Shown: positions 15,017 to 23,554 of the stretch, in pieces
Layout of the letters: every line of letters starts with the position of its first letter
Numbering within the stretch: position 1 is the stretch's first letter
NCBI GenBank assembly: GCA_030152275.1
Contig: JASLHF010000224.1
Span: forward strand, 1 to 35,841
Direction: 5' to 3'
DNA: 35,841 nucleotides
Origin: Acinetobacter sp.
GTDB taxonomy: Bacteria; Pseudomonadota; Gammaproteobacteria; Pseudomonadales; Moraxellaceae
Notes under the pieces: generated by a model
What the model was told of the DNA's origin: nothing
What the model saw: only the letters and a program-made list of their open reading frames with translations
The model's database searches: none
Position numbers and translations under genes: made by a program

Positions 15017-15910
15017 TTAAGAAGCTGTTGAATCATCATTGCGTGTGTCTTGTCTTTCTTGGCGAATTTCAACCCATGTTTTTAAGATCAGGGTGACAAT
15101 TGCCAGCAACGCCAAGAGTGATGACACGGCAAAGGCTGCGCTGAAGGTATATTCGTTATAAAGAATTTCGACATGCAGTGGCAGTGTGTTGGTTTCGCCG
15201 CGGATGTGGCCTGAAACCACAGATACTGCGCCAAATTCACCCATTGCGCGCGCATTACACAAAATCACGCCGTAAATTAAGCCCCATTTGATATTGGGCA
15301 GGGTGACTTTCCAAAAGGTTTGCCAGCCGGTTGCACCAAGTACAATTGCCGCTTCTTCTTCTTCGGTGCCTTGCGCTTCCATTAATGGAATCAACTCACG
15401 GGCAACAAAAGGTACAGTAATAAATACCGTGGCTAGCACAATGGCAGGTACGGCATACAGAATCTTAATATCATGATCCATTAACCAGCCGCCAAACCAG
15501 CCTTGGGAACCGAAAATCAGCACCAGCATTAAACCGGCAATGACAGGTGATACAGAAAACGGCATATCAATGATGGTGGTTAAAATAGATTTGCCGCGGA
15601 AATTGAATTTCGCGACACACCATGCTGCCGCCACGCCAAAGACTACGTTGAGCGGTACAGCAATAGCAGCAGTAAGTAAGGTTAATTTGACTGCAGATAA
15701 AGTATCTGGATGAACCAGTGCTTGGAAATACACGCCCACACCTTGTTTGAAGGCCTCAACGAAAACCAAGATCAGCGGCAGCATCAGGCAGCTCAGGAAA
15801 AAAATCAGCGCAATGACAATCAGGGCAATACGCACGGCCGCTGGTTCACGGGTTGCATCACGCGACTGCAGCTTGCGCGCCAGTTCGTTGCTGTTGGTAT
15901 GTGAACTCAT
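15017..15910 (-). CDS. cysW: Sulfate ABC transporter permease CysW
   Basis: From the ATG at 15910 this is a 297-residue inner-membrane permease with about six transmembrane helices. Its cytoplasmic EAA loop (EEEEAAIVLGATGWQTFWKVTLP) contacts CysA. GGGAGAA precedes the ATG, and the start overlaps the cysT stop as ATGA, supporting translational coupling. An upstream in-frame start at 15943 would overlap cysT by more than 30 bp and is less likely. Confidence 0.95.
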   Translation of the reverse strand: MSSHTNSNELARKLQSRDATREPAAVRIALIVIALIFFLSCLMLPLILVFVEAFKQGVGVYFQALVHPDTLSAVKLTLLTAAIAVPLNVVFGVAAAWCVAKFNFRGKSILTTIIDMPFSVSPVIAGLMLVLIFGSQGWFGGWLMDHDIKILYAVPAIVLATVFITVPFVARELIPLMEAQGTEEEEAAIVLGATGWQTFWKVTLPNIKWGLIYGVILCNARAMGEFGAVSVVSGHIRGETNTLPLHVEILYNEYTFSAAFAVSSLLALLAIVTLILKTWVEIRQERQDTRNDDSTAS

Positions 15911-16740
15911 CGAGCAGTTCTCCCTGTGCGGTGGCTTGCCCATGCTTGTACCAAGTTAATGAGGAACAGAATTGCAAATGAAATGACCAGCATGACGACC
16001 GCAATGGTGGTTGCGCCAGCATAGTCATATTCTTCTAAGCGCGAAATAATCATGAGTGGCGCAATTTCTGTCTTGAACGGCTGGTTGCCGGCAATGAAAA
16101 TTACCGAGCCGTATTCGCCAACACCGCGGGCAAAGGCCAAAGCAAAACCGGTCAACAGCGCGGGAAATAAAATTGGCAAAATGACTTTGGTGACAATTTG
16201 AAAACGGTTGGCGCCTAATGCTGAAGCAGCTTCTTCCAGCTCCGTTTCCAAATCGCTCAGCACTGGCTGAACGGTACGCACGACAAAAGGAATACCAATA
16301 AAAATCAAGGCCAAAGTAATACCGATTGGGGTATAGGCGACCTTGATGCCCATTGGCTCTAAATATTGTCCAATCCAGCCAGTTGGCGCATATAAAGAGG
16401 TTAAGGCAATACCGGCAACCGCAGTGGGCAGGGCAAAGGGTAAATCGACCAATGCATCGACTATACGTTTTCCGGGAAAGCTATAACGCACTAAGCACCA
16501 TGCCAGCAGCAGGCCAAAAACAACGTTAATTAAGGCCGCAATAATGGCTGCGCTGAAGCTTAACTGCAATGATTTTAAAATCCGTTCAGAACTTAAAATT
16601 TCCCATAAACCGTCCCAGCCTATACCTAGCGATTTAATAAAAACCGCTGATAAAGGAATCAGTACGATTAAGGACAAATACGCTAGGGTAAAGCCTAGGG
16701 ACAGACCAAATCCTGGCAGCACTCGGGATCGCTGCGACAT
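15907..16740 (-). CDS. cysT: Sulfate ABC transporter permease CysT (CysU)
   Basis: This 277-residue inner-membrane permease is the partner of CysW. It has six predicted membrane helices and the EAA motif (ELEEAASALGANRFQIVTKVILP). PGFGLSLGFTLAYLSLIVLIPL at the N-terminus and the PFALPTAVAGIAL segment are typical of CysT. Its stop overlaps the cysW start by 4 bp. It lies 86 bp after the RBBP9-like hydrolase gene, so that gene interrupts the usual sbp-cysT adjacency. Confidence 0.95.
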   Translation of the reverse strand: MSQRSRVLPGFGLSLGFTLAYLSLIVLIPLSAVFIKSLGIGWDGLWEILSSERILKSLQLSFSAAIIAALINVVFGLLLAWCLVRYSFPGKRIVDALVDLPFALPTAVAGIALTSLYAPTGWIGQYLEPMGIKVAYTPIGITLALIFIGIPFVVRTVQPVLSDLETELEEAASALGANRFQIVTKVILPILFPALLTGFALAFARGVGEYGSVIFIAGNQPFKTEIAPLMIISRLEEYDYAGATTIAVVMLVISFAILFLINLVQAWASHRTGRTAR

Positions 16741-16826
16741 GATTACTCCTCAAAGAGAGAAAGCTGACTGAATACAGCCAGCGAAAGATAAATGTAAAAT
16801 TTCGGCTCAAGCATAATTAGCAGGAC

Positions 16827-17432
16827 TTAAATTGCAAATTTAAATAAATACTTGCGCTCATCAGCAATATTGATATACGGCATAGTTTTTCCTGAGATGA
16901 GATAATTGAAAATCTCTGGAAATGGCCCGTAACCAGAAGCCACATTAATATGACCAGCCTGTCCAGCATTGACAGGTTTCAGTTTCCAGGCCTTTGCCAA
17001 CGCTTGCGCATCATCAAAGGCTAGCCATGGATCATTTTCACTAATGATCATGACAGCCGGCACATTGATTTTGAGCTGATGAAAGTAAGCGGCATAATTA
17101 TTTGAGCAGTCACGGGCAAAACCGGCATCGCCAAAACGGGCAGGATTGGCTGGTGCAACTAAAATCAGTTTTTTGACTTTGGCAGCCAATTCAGGATGCT
17201 GTGCAAGAGCGGCAACTGCAGTTAAGCAGCCAAAGCTGTGTGCAACAATTTGAATCTCGTCCTGAAGAGGGGCTGCCGCTTTCACAAATTGCGCAACCCA
17301 GTCATTCAGCACAGGATGGTTCCAATCTTTTTGTTCAACGCGGGAGCATGACATCAACTGGCGCTGCAGCCATGACTGCCAGTGCTGGTATTCACTGCCG
17401 CCCACGCCCGGAACGATTAGGGTATGTGTCAT
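16827..17432 (-). CDS. RBBP9/YdeN-like alpha/beta hydrolase in the sulfate operon
   Basis: From the ATG at 17432 (strong AAGGAG site) this is a 201-residue cytosolic alpha/beta hydrolase of the RBBP9/YdeN group. The N-terminal THTLIVPGVGGSEYQHWQS motif is diagnostic of the group. The nucleophile elbow is AHSFG with Ser66. SENDPW supplies the acid and GQAGHIN the catalytic histidine. Members are small serine hydrolases of mostly unknown substrate. It lies 31 bp after sbp and 86 bp before cysT, all on one strand, so it should be expressed under sulfur limitation. That suggests, without proving it, that it releases sulfur from a ester-type substrate or has another housekeeping role. Confidence 0.85.
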   Translation of the reverse strand: MTHTLIVPGVGGSEYQHWQSWLQRQLMSCSRVEQKDWNHPVLNDWVAQFVKAAAPLQDEIQIVAHSFGCLTAVAALAQHPELAAKVKKLILVAPANPARFGDAGFARDCSNNYAAYFHQLKINVPAVMIISENDPWLAFDDAQALAKAWKLKPVNAGQAGHINVASGYGPFPEIFNYLISGKTMPYINIADERKYLFKFAI

Positions 17433-17463
17433 GTCGATGCTCCTTATGCTGTGCTGATGCTGC

Positions 17464-18477
17464 TTATTTGCTGGTATTGGTTTTAACGATTTGATCAAAA
17501 ATGCCGCCATTCTCAAAATGAGCTTTTTGCACTTTGTCCCAACTGCCAAATTCTTGATCAATCGTGACCAGTTTTAAGGGCTTAAACACTTTGCTGTACT
17601 GCGCTAATGTTTTTGCATCACGCGGGCGGTAGAAGTTTTGCGCTGCAATGTGCTGGCCGCGCGGTGAATACAAGAAGTTTAAATAGCCTTGAGCCAAATA
17701 TTTATTGCCTTTTTTCTCGGCATTTTTTTCAATAACAGCAACTGGCGGTTCTGCCAAAATAGACAGGGACGGCGTAATAATTTCAAACTTACCCGGCTGT
17801 TCGCGCACTGCTAAATGCGCTTCGTTTTCCCAAGCCAGCAGCACGTCGCCAATGCCGCGTTCAGCAAACGTGGTGGTCGCACCGCGTGCGCCGGAATCCA
17901 GCACTTTAGTATTTTTATAAATTTTGCGTACAAATTCCTGCGCTTTGGCATCGTTGCCGCCCGGCTGATGTTTAGCCCACGCCCAAGCAGCCAAGTAGTT
18001 CCAGCGCGCGCCGCCAGACGTTTTTGGATTTGGGGTAATAGTGCCGACACCCGGTTTGACCAAGTCCCCCCAGTCTTTAATGCCTTTCGGATTGCCTTTG
18101 CGGACTAAGAACACAATGGTCGAAGTGTATGGCGTAGAATTATTCGGCAGTTTCTTTTGCCAGTCTGCCGGCAGCAGTTTGGCTTTTTCCGCAATGACGT
18201 CAATGTCGGCAGCCAGCGCCAGTGTCACTACATCGGCATCCAAACCGTCAATGACAGAGCGCGCCTGTTTGCCTGAACCGCCATGAGATTGTTTGAAATT
18301 AATTTTTTGTCCAGTACGGCTTTCCCAGTATTTGCTGAAATCTTTATTCACACTTTCATACAGTTCACGTGTCGGATCATATGACACATTGAGAAAATCC
18401 TTAGCAGCGGCGCTCACAGAAACAGCGGATACCACGGCGGCCAGAACACCAAGTTTTAGTTTGGCTGAAATACTCAT
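17464..18477 (-). CDS. sbp: Periplasmic sulfate-binding protein Sbp (operon copy)
   Basis: This 337-residue substrate-binding protein of the sulfate ABC importer has a signal peptide cleaved after VSAAA (residue 25), and the mature chain opens KDFLNVSYDPTREL. The sulfate-site motifs SHGGSGKQAR, NPKTSGGARWNYLAAW and LDSGARGATTTF are all present. The ATG at 18477 has GAGG upstream; the in-frame start at 18567 would bury the signal peptide. It heads the run to the hydrolase, cysT, cysW, cysA and cysB. It is very similar to the tandem copy at 18790, with near-identical DNA in the central part. Confidence 0.94.
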   Translation of the reverse strand: MSISAKLKLGVLAAVVSAVSVSAAAKDFLNVSYDPTRELYESVNKDFSKYWESRTGQKINFKQSHGGSGKQARSVIDGLDADVVTLALAADIDVIAEKAKLLPADWQKKLPNNSTPYTSTIVFLVRKGNPKGIKDWGDLVKPGVGTITPNPKTSGGARWNYLAAWAWAKHQPGGNDAKAQEFVRKIYKNTKVLDSGARGATTTFAERGIGDVLLAWENEAHLAVREQPGKFEIITPSLSILAEPPVAVIEKNAEKKGNKYLAQGYLNFLYSPRGQHIAAQNFYRPRDAKTLAQYSKVFKPLKLVTIDQEFGSWDKVQKAHFENGGIFDQIVKTNTSK

Positions 18478-18515
18478 GTGAACCTCAATATTCTTACATG
18501 TTTTGTAACATGGGA

Positions 18516-18578
18516 GCAGAATAGCGCTATTCTTATTGCATAAAAAATAATAATAAATGAATTTCATATGAATAAAAA
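18516..18578 (-). promoter_or_regulatory. Conserved sbp upstream element, operon copy
   Basis: On the minus strand this 63-bp stretch starts TTTTATTCATATGAAATTC, continues with TTATTATTTTTTA and ends in GCTATTCTGC, 38 bp before the sbp ATG. The same arrangement is repeated upstream of the second sbp gene. Shared sequence, position and A/T-rich character suit a promoter with a CysB activator site. The CysB assignment is inferred from the gene content. Confidence 0.5.
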
Positions 18579-18695
18579 AGATAATAAAGCTGTCTGCTAA
18601 ATACTGTTTGGCGCTTTAGGTGGATTGGAAAAACTGTAAAGAATAAGAAAACGCAACGGATTCGATGGGCAAACTCTTGCCAATAAGATTTAAAT

Positions 18696-18730
18696 AAAAA
18701 AGCGCCCGCTTGAGGTTCAAACGGGCGCGC
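18696..18730 (-). terminator. Terminator of the upstream sbp gene
   Basis: The stem GCGCCCG (18702-18708) / CGGGCGC (18722-18728), with an inner TTGA/TCAA pair, is followed on the minus strand by six T. It lies about 60 bp after the stop of the sbp gene at 18790 and so should separate the two sbp transcripts. Confidence 0.88.
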
Positions 18731-18789
18731 TGTATTCAGCTGACTGCGGCTATTCAGCATTCAGTGCCGTAAAATCTATAGATTGAGTG

Positions 18790-19791
18790 CTATTTGACAT
18801 TGTTGATTTTGACGATTTGATCGAATACACCGCCATTTGCAAAGTGTTTTTTCTGTACTTTGCTCCAGCCGCCAAATTCTTGATCAATCGTGACCAGTTT
18901 TAAAGGCTGAAATACATTTTTATATTTTGCCAATACCGCAGCGTTGCGCGGACGATAGTAGTTTTGGGCAGCAATGCTTTGGCCGGCTGGCGAATATAAA
19001 TAGTTCAAATAGGCTTTGGCTAAATTTTCATTGCCGTCTTTTTGGGCATTTTTTTCCACAATTGCAACAGGCGGCTCAGCCAAAATAGACAGGGACGGCG
19101 TAATGATTTCAAATTTTCCCGGCTGTTCGCGTACCGCTAAATGCGCTTCATTTTCCCAAGCCAGCAGCACGTCGCCAATGCCGCGTTCAGCAAAGGTCGT
19201 GGTCGCGCCGCGTGCGCCGGAATCCAGCACTTTTGTTTGTTTATAGATCTGGCGGACAAAATCCTGCGCTTTGGCATCGTTGCCGCCTGGCTGATGTTTA
19301 GCCCACGCCCAAGCAGCCAAGTAATTCCAGCGCGCGCCGCCAGACGTTTTTGGATTTGGGGTAATAATTTCGATGCCGGGTTTAGTCAAATCTCCCCAGT
19401 CCTTAATGCCTTTCGGGTTGCCTTTGCGCACTAAGAACACAATCGTGGAGGTATACGGTGTCGAGTTTTGCGGAAATTTTTTCTGCCAGTCTGCCGGCAG
19501 CAAGCCGCGCGCTGCGATTTCGTCAATATCTGCAGCTAAAGCCAAAGTCACAACATCTGCATCCAGACCGTCAATGACTGCACGCGCCTGTTTGCCTGAA
19601 CCGCCGTGTGACTGTTTAAAGTTGATGTCTTGGCCGGTGGTTTTTTTCCAATAGCCGCTGAATTCTTTGTTAAAGTTGTCATACAGTTCACGGGTCGGAT
19701 CGTATGAAACATTTAAAAAGTCTTTGGCCAGCGCGCTGAATGATGTCGCTGAAATCAGCGCTGCCAGTACCCCAATTTTGATTGTACGCAT
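18790..19791 (-). CDS. sbp: Periplasmic sulfate-binding protein Sbp (second, upstream copy)
   Basis: This is a 333-residue paralogue of the Sbp at 17464, with the same receptor role for the sulfate ABC importer. The signal peptide is cleaved after FSALA (residue 22) before KDFLNVSYD. SHGGSGKQAR, SGGARWNYLAAW and LDSGARGATTTF are all kept. The ATG at 19791 follows AAGGA at good spacing and is preferred over an in-frame TTG at 19806. It has its own upstream element and its own terminator, so it is probably a one-gene transcript, making extra or differently tuned receptor. A different oxyanion preference from the other copy is possible but cannot be judged here. Confidence 0.93.
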   Translation of the reverse strand: MRTIKIGVLAALISATSFSALAKDFLNVSYDPTRELYDNFNKEFSGYWKKTTGQDINFKQSHGGSGKQARAVIDGLDADVVTLALAADIDEIAARGLLPADWQKKFPQNSTPYTSTIVFLVRKGNPKGIKDWGDLTKPGIEIITPNPKTSGGARWNYLAAWAWAKHQPGGNDAKAQDFVRQIYKQTKVLDSGARGATTTFAERGIGDVLLAWENEAHLAVREQPGKFEIITPSLSILAEPPVAIVEKNAQKDGNENLAKAYLNYLYSPAGQSIAAQNYYRPRNAAVLAKYKNVFQPLKLVTIDQEFGGWSKVQKKHFANGGVFDQIVKINNVK

Positions 19792-19836
19792 TTGAGTTTC
19801 CTTCAATTTTGAATTATTAAGCTGTATGTGCTGAGC

Positions 19837-19899
19837 GCAGAATAGCCGGAAGTTTTTTGTGTAAAAAATAATAAGAAACGAATTTGATATGAAGAAAAA
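19837..19899 (-). promoter_or_regulatory. Conserved sbp upstream element, second copy
   Basis: On the minus strand this stretch carries TTCATATCAAATTC, TTATTATTTTTTAC and GCTATTCTGC in the same order and spacing as the element before the other sbp gene, and ends 45 bp before the ATG at 19791. A promoter with a CysB site is the likely content. The pabC promoter must lie in the same 181-bp intergenic gap on the other strand. Confidence 0.5.
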
Positions 19900-19972
19900 C
19901 GCAATGAAAGAAAAAGCTGGGCAAGCGCGCGCGGTATTTTTAAACTAAGCCATTATTTATAGAGAAATTGCT

Positions 19973-20788
19973 ATGCCTTGTTTTAAAAATGGGCAGGAAA
20001 TTGCGCAGATTGCGCTGACAGACCGCGCATTTCATTATGGCGACGGATGCTTTAGTACTGCACGTCTGCGTATGGGTTGTATGGAACTGCAGGATTTGCA
20101 TATGGCAAGACTGCAGCATGCCAACGAGCGTCTGCGCCTAAACGCAGATTTGGCGCAGATTCAGCGCACGCTGCAGCATATTGCCGAGATGGATGAGTTG
20201 GCATCCGGCACGCTTAAAATTGTGCTCAGCCGTGGAGAGGGACAGCGCGGTTACAGTCTGCCGGATCATCCAGCCGATGTATGGGTATTCTATACACCTA
20301 ATCCTGTACAGGACATGCATTATGATGTGCTGGACAGTTGCGGTGTGCTTGAACAGCGTATAGGCATCAGCATGCCAAATTTAACTGGATTAAAGTCTTT
20401 AAACCGGCTTGAACAGGTGATGCTTAAAGCTGAAGCGGATAGCAAAGGCTGGCTGGAAGCATTAGCAGCCGATGTGCAGGGACAGATTGTAGAAGGTGTG
20501 AGCAGTAATTGTTTTATTCGTATAAATGATGCATGGATTACGCCTGAACTTCGCTATAATGGCGTGCATGGTGTGATGCGTGCAGAAATTTTGTCACGGA
20601 TGCAGGCGCAGGGCATTGACTGTCAGCTGCGCAGCGTGGGGCTGGAAGAAATTACAGATTTTCAAAGTATGTTTTTCTGCAATGCGCTGCATCCAATGAA
20701 AATTGCATCCAGCCTGCAGGGCGCTCCGCTTAATATAGAGGCCTGCATCACGCTGTTTAATACTCTACAACTTGATCAAATTCGCTAA
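19973..20788 (+). CDS. pabC: Aminodeoxychorismate lyase PabC
   Basis: This 271-residue PLP-dependent fold-type IV enzyme converts 4-amino-4-deoxychorismate to p-aminobenzoate and pyruvate for folate. The Schiff-base lysine is Lys141 in GLKSLNRLEQVM. ALTDRAFHYGDGCF near the N-terminus is the family's opening motif, and VEGVSSNCFI follows the PLP-phosphate region. The ribosome-binding site is weak. It is followed directly by mltG, whose ATG lies 4 bp after the stop, as in many gammaproteobacteria (pabC-mltG-tmk). Confidence 0.93.
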   Translation: MPCFKNGQEIAQIALTDRAFHYGDGCFSTARLRMGCMELQDLHMARLQHANERLRLNADLAQIQRTLQHIAEMDELASGTLKIVLSRGEGQRGYSLPDHPADVWVFYTPNPVQDMHYDVLDSCGVLEQRIGISMPNLTGLKSLNRLEQVMLKAEADSKGWLEALAADVQGQIVEGVSSNCFIRINDAWITPELRYNGVHGVMRAEILSRMQAQGIDCQLRSVGLEEITDFQSMFFCNALHPMKIASSLQGAPLNIEACITLFNTLQLDQIR

Positions 20789-20792
20789 AATT

Positions 20793-21842
20793 ATGTCTTC
20801 AGCTCAGCCTAAATCAAAAAAGAAAAAAACGCCGCCGGCCAAAAAGTCCAAAACCTTGTTGTGGACCGTGCTGGCTTTAGTGCTGCTGGCCGGCCTCGTG
20901 CTGTGGTCCAGCCTGTTTAAAGCCTATCCGGTAGAAGGCAAGAAGCAAATGCTGGCGATCAGTCAGGGCGATACTTACTCTGGCTTTATTGACCGCTTGG
21001 CCAAAGAAAACAAAGTCAGCTTTCCGATTGTGCTGAAGCTGTATCAAAAGCTGATGATTCATGACAGCCTTAAAGCTGGTGTATATGAAGTGCGTGAAGG
21101 CATGAGCATCCGTCAGGTCATGGAGCTGATTTCTAACATCGATAATGCGCAAATGAACCGTATTTTGGTGATTGAGGGCACAACTTTTAAGCAATTAATT
21201 GATGCTTTGAAACGAGATCCGCTGGTGAAGCATGAGGTCAGCAATTTGCCGTATTCGCAAATTTTGCAGGCTTTAGATATTCCATATAGCCATCCCGAAG
21301 GTTTATTTGCGCCCGATACATATTTCTTCGCCAAGGGTGAATCAGACAAGAAAATATTAAAAGATTTATATACCCGTCAGATGAAAGCGCTGGATCAGGC
21401 TTGGGAGAAGCGCGCGCCGAATCTGCCGTATAAAGACAAATATGAAGCGCTGATTATGGCGTCGATTGTAGAAAAAGAAACCAGTTTGGACAGCGAACTG
21501 GAGCAGGTGTCAGGGGTATTTGTACGCCGCCTGCAGCAAGGCATGCGCCTGCAGACAGACCCAACGGTAATTTATGGTATGGGCGATAAATACACCGGCA
21601 ATATTACCCGTCAGGATTTACGCACGCCGACACCATATAACACCTATACCATGAGCGGCTTGCCTCCAACACCGATTGCGCTGCCAAGCAAAAAAGCGAT
21701 AGAGGCCGCGATGCATCCAGATAATTCCAGCAACATATACTTTGTGGCGACCGGAAATGGCGGACACAAATTTACAGCCAATCTGCAGGATCATAACCGT
21801 GCAGTGCAAGAGTATCTTGCTGTTTTACGTGATAAAAATTAA
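20793..21842 (+). CDS. mltG: Endolytic peptidoglycan transglycosylase MltG
   Basis: This 349-residue inner-membrane lytic transglycosylase (YceG family) is thought to terminate nascent glycan strands in the periplasm. A lysine-rich cytosolic tail (residues 1-20) precedes one membrane helix (about 21-38) and the periplasmic LysM-like and catalytic domains. The catalytic block ASIVEKETS has its glutamates at 227 and 229. The family motifs LQTDPTVIYG and YNTYTMSGLPPTPI follow. The ATG at 20793 is chosen over a TTG at 20772 that would overlap pabC. It ends 9 bp before tmk. Confidence 0.94.
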   Translation: MSSAQPKSKKKKTPPAKKSKTLLWTVLALVLLAGLVLWSSLFKAYPVEGKKQMLAISQGDTYSGFIDRLAKENKVSFPIVLKLYQKLMIHDSLKAGVYEVREGMSIRQVMELISNIDNAQMNRILVIEGTTFKQLIDALKRDPLVKHEVSNLPYSQILQALDIPYSHPEGLFAPDTYFFAKGESDKKILKDLYTRQMKALDQAWEKRAPNLPYKDKYEALIMASIVEKETSLDSELEQVSGVFVRRLQQGMRLQTDPTVIYGMGDKYTGNITRQDLRTPTPYNTYTMSGLPPTPIALPSKKAIEAAMHPDNSSNIYFVATGNGGHKFTANLQDHNRAVQEYLAVLRDKN

Positions 21843-21851
21843 GGAGTGGGC

Positions 21852-22448
21852 ATGTTTATCAGTTTTGAAGGCACCGAAGGGGTTGGAAAAACCACGCTCA
21901 TTCGCAAGATTTATGAGCATTTTTTAAGTCAGGGCAAAGACGTAGTGCTCACGCGTGAGCCGGGCGGCACACCTATGGCGGAGCAAATCCGGACCATGCT
22001 GCTGACAGTCAATCATGAAGAAAAAATGTGCAATGATACTGAGCTGCTGCTGATGTACGCAGCCCGCGCGCAGCATTTGGATCAGGTGATTTTGCCGGCT
22101 TTACAGGCTGGACGGATTGTGCTTTGTGACCGTTTTAGTGATGCAAGTTTTGCATATCAATGTGCAGGGCGAGGCCTGAGCGAAGAAAAATTGCAGCTGC
22201 TGAATGATAATTTTGTCAGCCGTATGCCGGATTTAACCTTTTGGCTGGATGCGCCAATTGAAATAGGCATGAACCGCGCGCGGGAACGCGGTGCATTAGA
22301 CCGTTTTGAACAAGAGAAAATCGCATTTTTTGAGAAAGTTCGGGGCGGTTACGCAGCACTGGCTGAGCGTCAGCCTAAACGAATTAAGCGTTTGGATGCA
22401 GCTCAATTGCCGGAGCAGGTTTTTGAACAGGCGAAGGTCTATCTATAA
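21852..22448 (+). CDS. tmk: Thymidylate kinase
   Basis: This 198-residue cytosolic kinase phosphorylates dTMP to dTDP. The P-loop is GTEGVGKTT at residues 7-15. TREPGG is the DRx-type thymidine-binding segment and DRFSDASFAYQ the substrate-binding block. The AAGGAG site at 21841-21846 fixes the ATG at 21852, and a GTG at 21846 would lie inside that site. Third gene of pabC-mltG-tmk. holB, often the next gene, is absent here. Confidence 0.95.
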   Translation: MFISFEGTEGVGKTTLIRKIYEHFLSQGKDVVLTREPGGTPMAEQIRTMLLTVNHEEKMCNDTELLLMYAARAQHLDQVILPALQAGRIVLCDRFSDASFAYQCAGRGLSEEKLQLLNDNFVSRMPDLTFWLDAPIEIGMNRARERGALDRFEQEKIAFFEKVRGGYAALAERQPKRIKRLDAAQLPEQVFEQAKVYL

Positions 22449-22594
22449 TTGATTTGATTGCCCATTTTTGGGGATATCGTCTAAAATTAAATTCATTTCA
22501 CATGACATTTTGACTGTAACGTGATGCGTACTTTGGTTGAATAAGCCATAGCTTTATCGGGTACAGTGAATTAAAAATCATTCATAGCAACTTT

Positions 22595-23029
22595 ATGGAT
22601 GATTTTTTTATGCGCAGCAGCCGGCAGGACATTGTAGAATTTTTACAGCGTGAATTTGCGCCAAGTTTGATGCATTGCGACATTGAAGAGGTGAGTGACA
22701 AAGGTGCGGTTTTGGTTTGGCGGGTCAGTGAAAAAGATTTGCGTCCCGGCAATACTATTTCTGGGCCGACAATGATGACGCTGGCAGACTTTGCAATGTA
22801 TGTTGCAATTTTGGGAGAAATTGGCATTGTTGGTTTGGCTGTGACGACCAATATGAATGTCAATTTTTTACGTAAGCCTGCTGCTGGTCAGAATCTGCGC
22901 GGCGTATGCAAACTGATGAAAGTCGGTAAAGCGCTGATTGTCGCTGAAGTGTGGATCTATTCAGTCAATCAAATGGATGAGCCTGTTGCACATGTGACGG
23001 GAACATATTCGGTGCCGCCACAAAAATAG
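22595..23029 (+). CDS. PaaI-like hotdog-fold thioesterase
   Basis: This 144-residue single hotdog domain follows the PaaI/YdiI pattern: PGNTISGPTMMTLADFAMYVAI is the substrate-binding helix, MNVNFLRKP the central strand and GTYSVP the last strand. Such proteins hydrolyse acyl-CoA thioesters, often with aryl or short acyl groups, in the cytosol. The substrate is not deducible. No strong ribosome-binding site is visible; ATGs at 22595 and 22610 are both possible. It stands alone after the tmk operon. Confidence 0.8.
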   Translation: MDDFFMRSSRQDIVEFLQREFAPSLMHCDIEEVSDKGAVLVWRVSEKDLRPGNTISGPTMMTLADFAMYVAILGEIGIVGLAVTTNMNVNFLRKPAAGQNLRGVCKLMKVGKALIVAEVWIYSVNQMDEPVAHVTGTYSVPPQK

Positions 23030-23500
23030 ACGTACTTCGCTGCCAGCAAAATACCGAACAGCCGCTGTCAGTCGCAGATGGAAGATTTAAGTTCCGCAAT
23101 GCAAATGCTATGTGTATACATTTGTTTAACTCCAACCGGCCATTGAGATGGCAGCGGCGCTAAAATTGAATTTAATTTTAGTGCAAACAGGGCAGTGCTG
23201 AAGATGGAAGCTGGAATTATTTCAAGATTTTGCGTTCTCTTTATTGATGAACCACCCAATGAAGTCGGGTGTGTGCTATTCGCGCTAACTCAAATCTACT
23301 AAAGTAAAATGCCGGTTTTATGCGCTTTAATGGCTATTCATTAATTTGGCATTTGTTTAAACCATTCTGCTTAGCATCCAGTGATAATTGTTTGGATATT
23401 AGCTGGGAACTTTTTTATCAAAGATATAATTTGCATGCACTTTACTGTATTGGGTCAGCACTGCTGAGTAAAGCGTGAATGACAGTGATATTCGGTAATA
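23030..23500. other. Gene-free interval between the PaaI-like gene and nadB
   Basis: About 470 bp without a convincing gene. A perfect 8-bp inverted repeat (CTAAAATT at 23160-23167, AATTTTAG at 23174-23181) forms a possible hairpin or operator; no T-tract follows it. No tRNA, repeat copy or broken family motif was recognised. Confidence 0.5.
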
Positions 23501-23530
23501 AAAAACCGCTTGCGAAGAAGCGGTTTTTTT
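23500..23530 (-). terminator. Bidirectional terminator at the nadB 3' end
   Basis: The stem AAAAACCGCTT/AAGCGGTTTTT closes a GCGAAG loop and is flanked by A and T runs on both sides. It lies 25 bp after the nadB stop and would also stop rightward transcription. Confidence 0.9.
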
Positions 23531-23554
23531 ACAGGTTTTTAAAATACACTCGCG

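Larger units (their letters stand above)
18478..18789. other. Region between the two sbp genes
   Basis: This 312-bp region contains, in the direction of transcription, the terminator of the upstream sbp copy and the promoter region of the downstream copy. An unexplained stretch (18579-18695) lies between them. I see no gene. Confidence 0.6.

Noticed and set aside
17464..19791. A recent strain-specific sbp duplication or assembly duplication
   Set aside because: N-terminal parts, signal peptides, terminators and flanks differ clearly, so the two copies are real, older paralogues.
23160..23181. Inverted repeat as a terminator for the PaaI-like gene
   Set aside because: The stem is AT-only with no T-tract and lies about 130 bp after the stop codon; listed only as a possible operator or hairpin.
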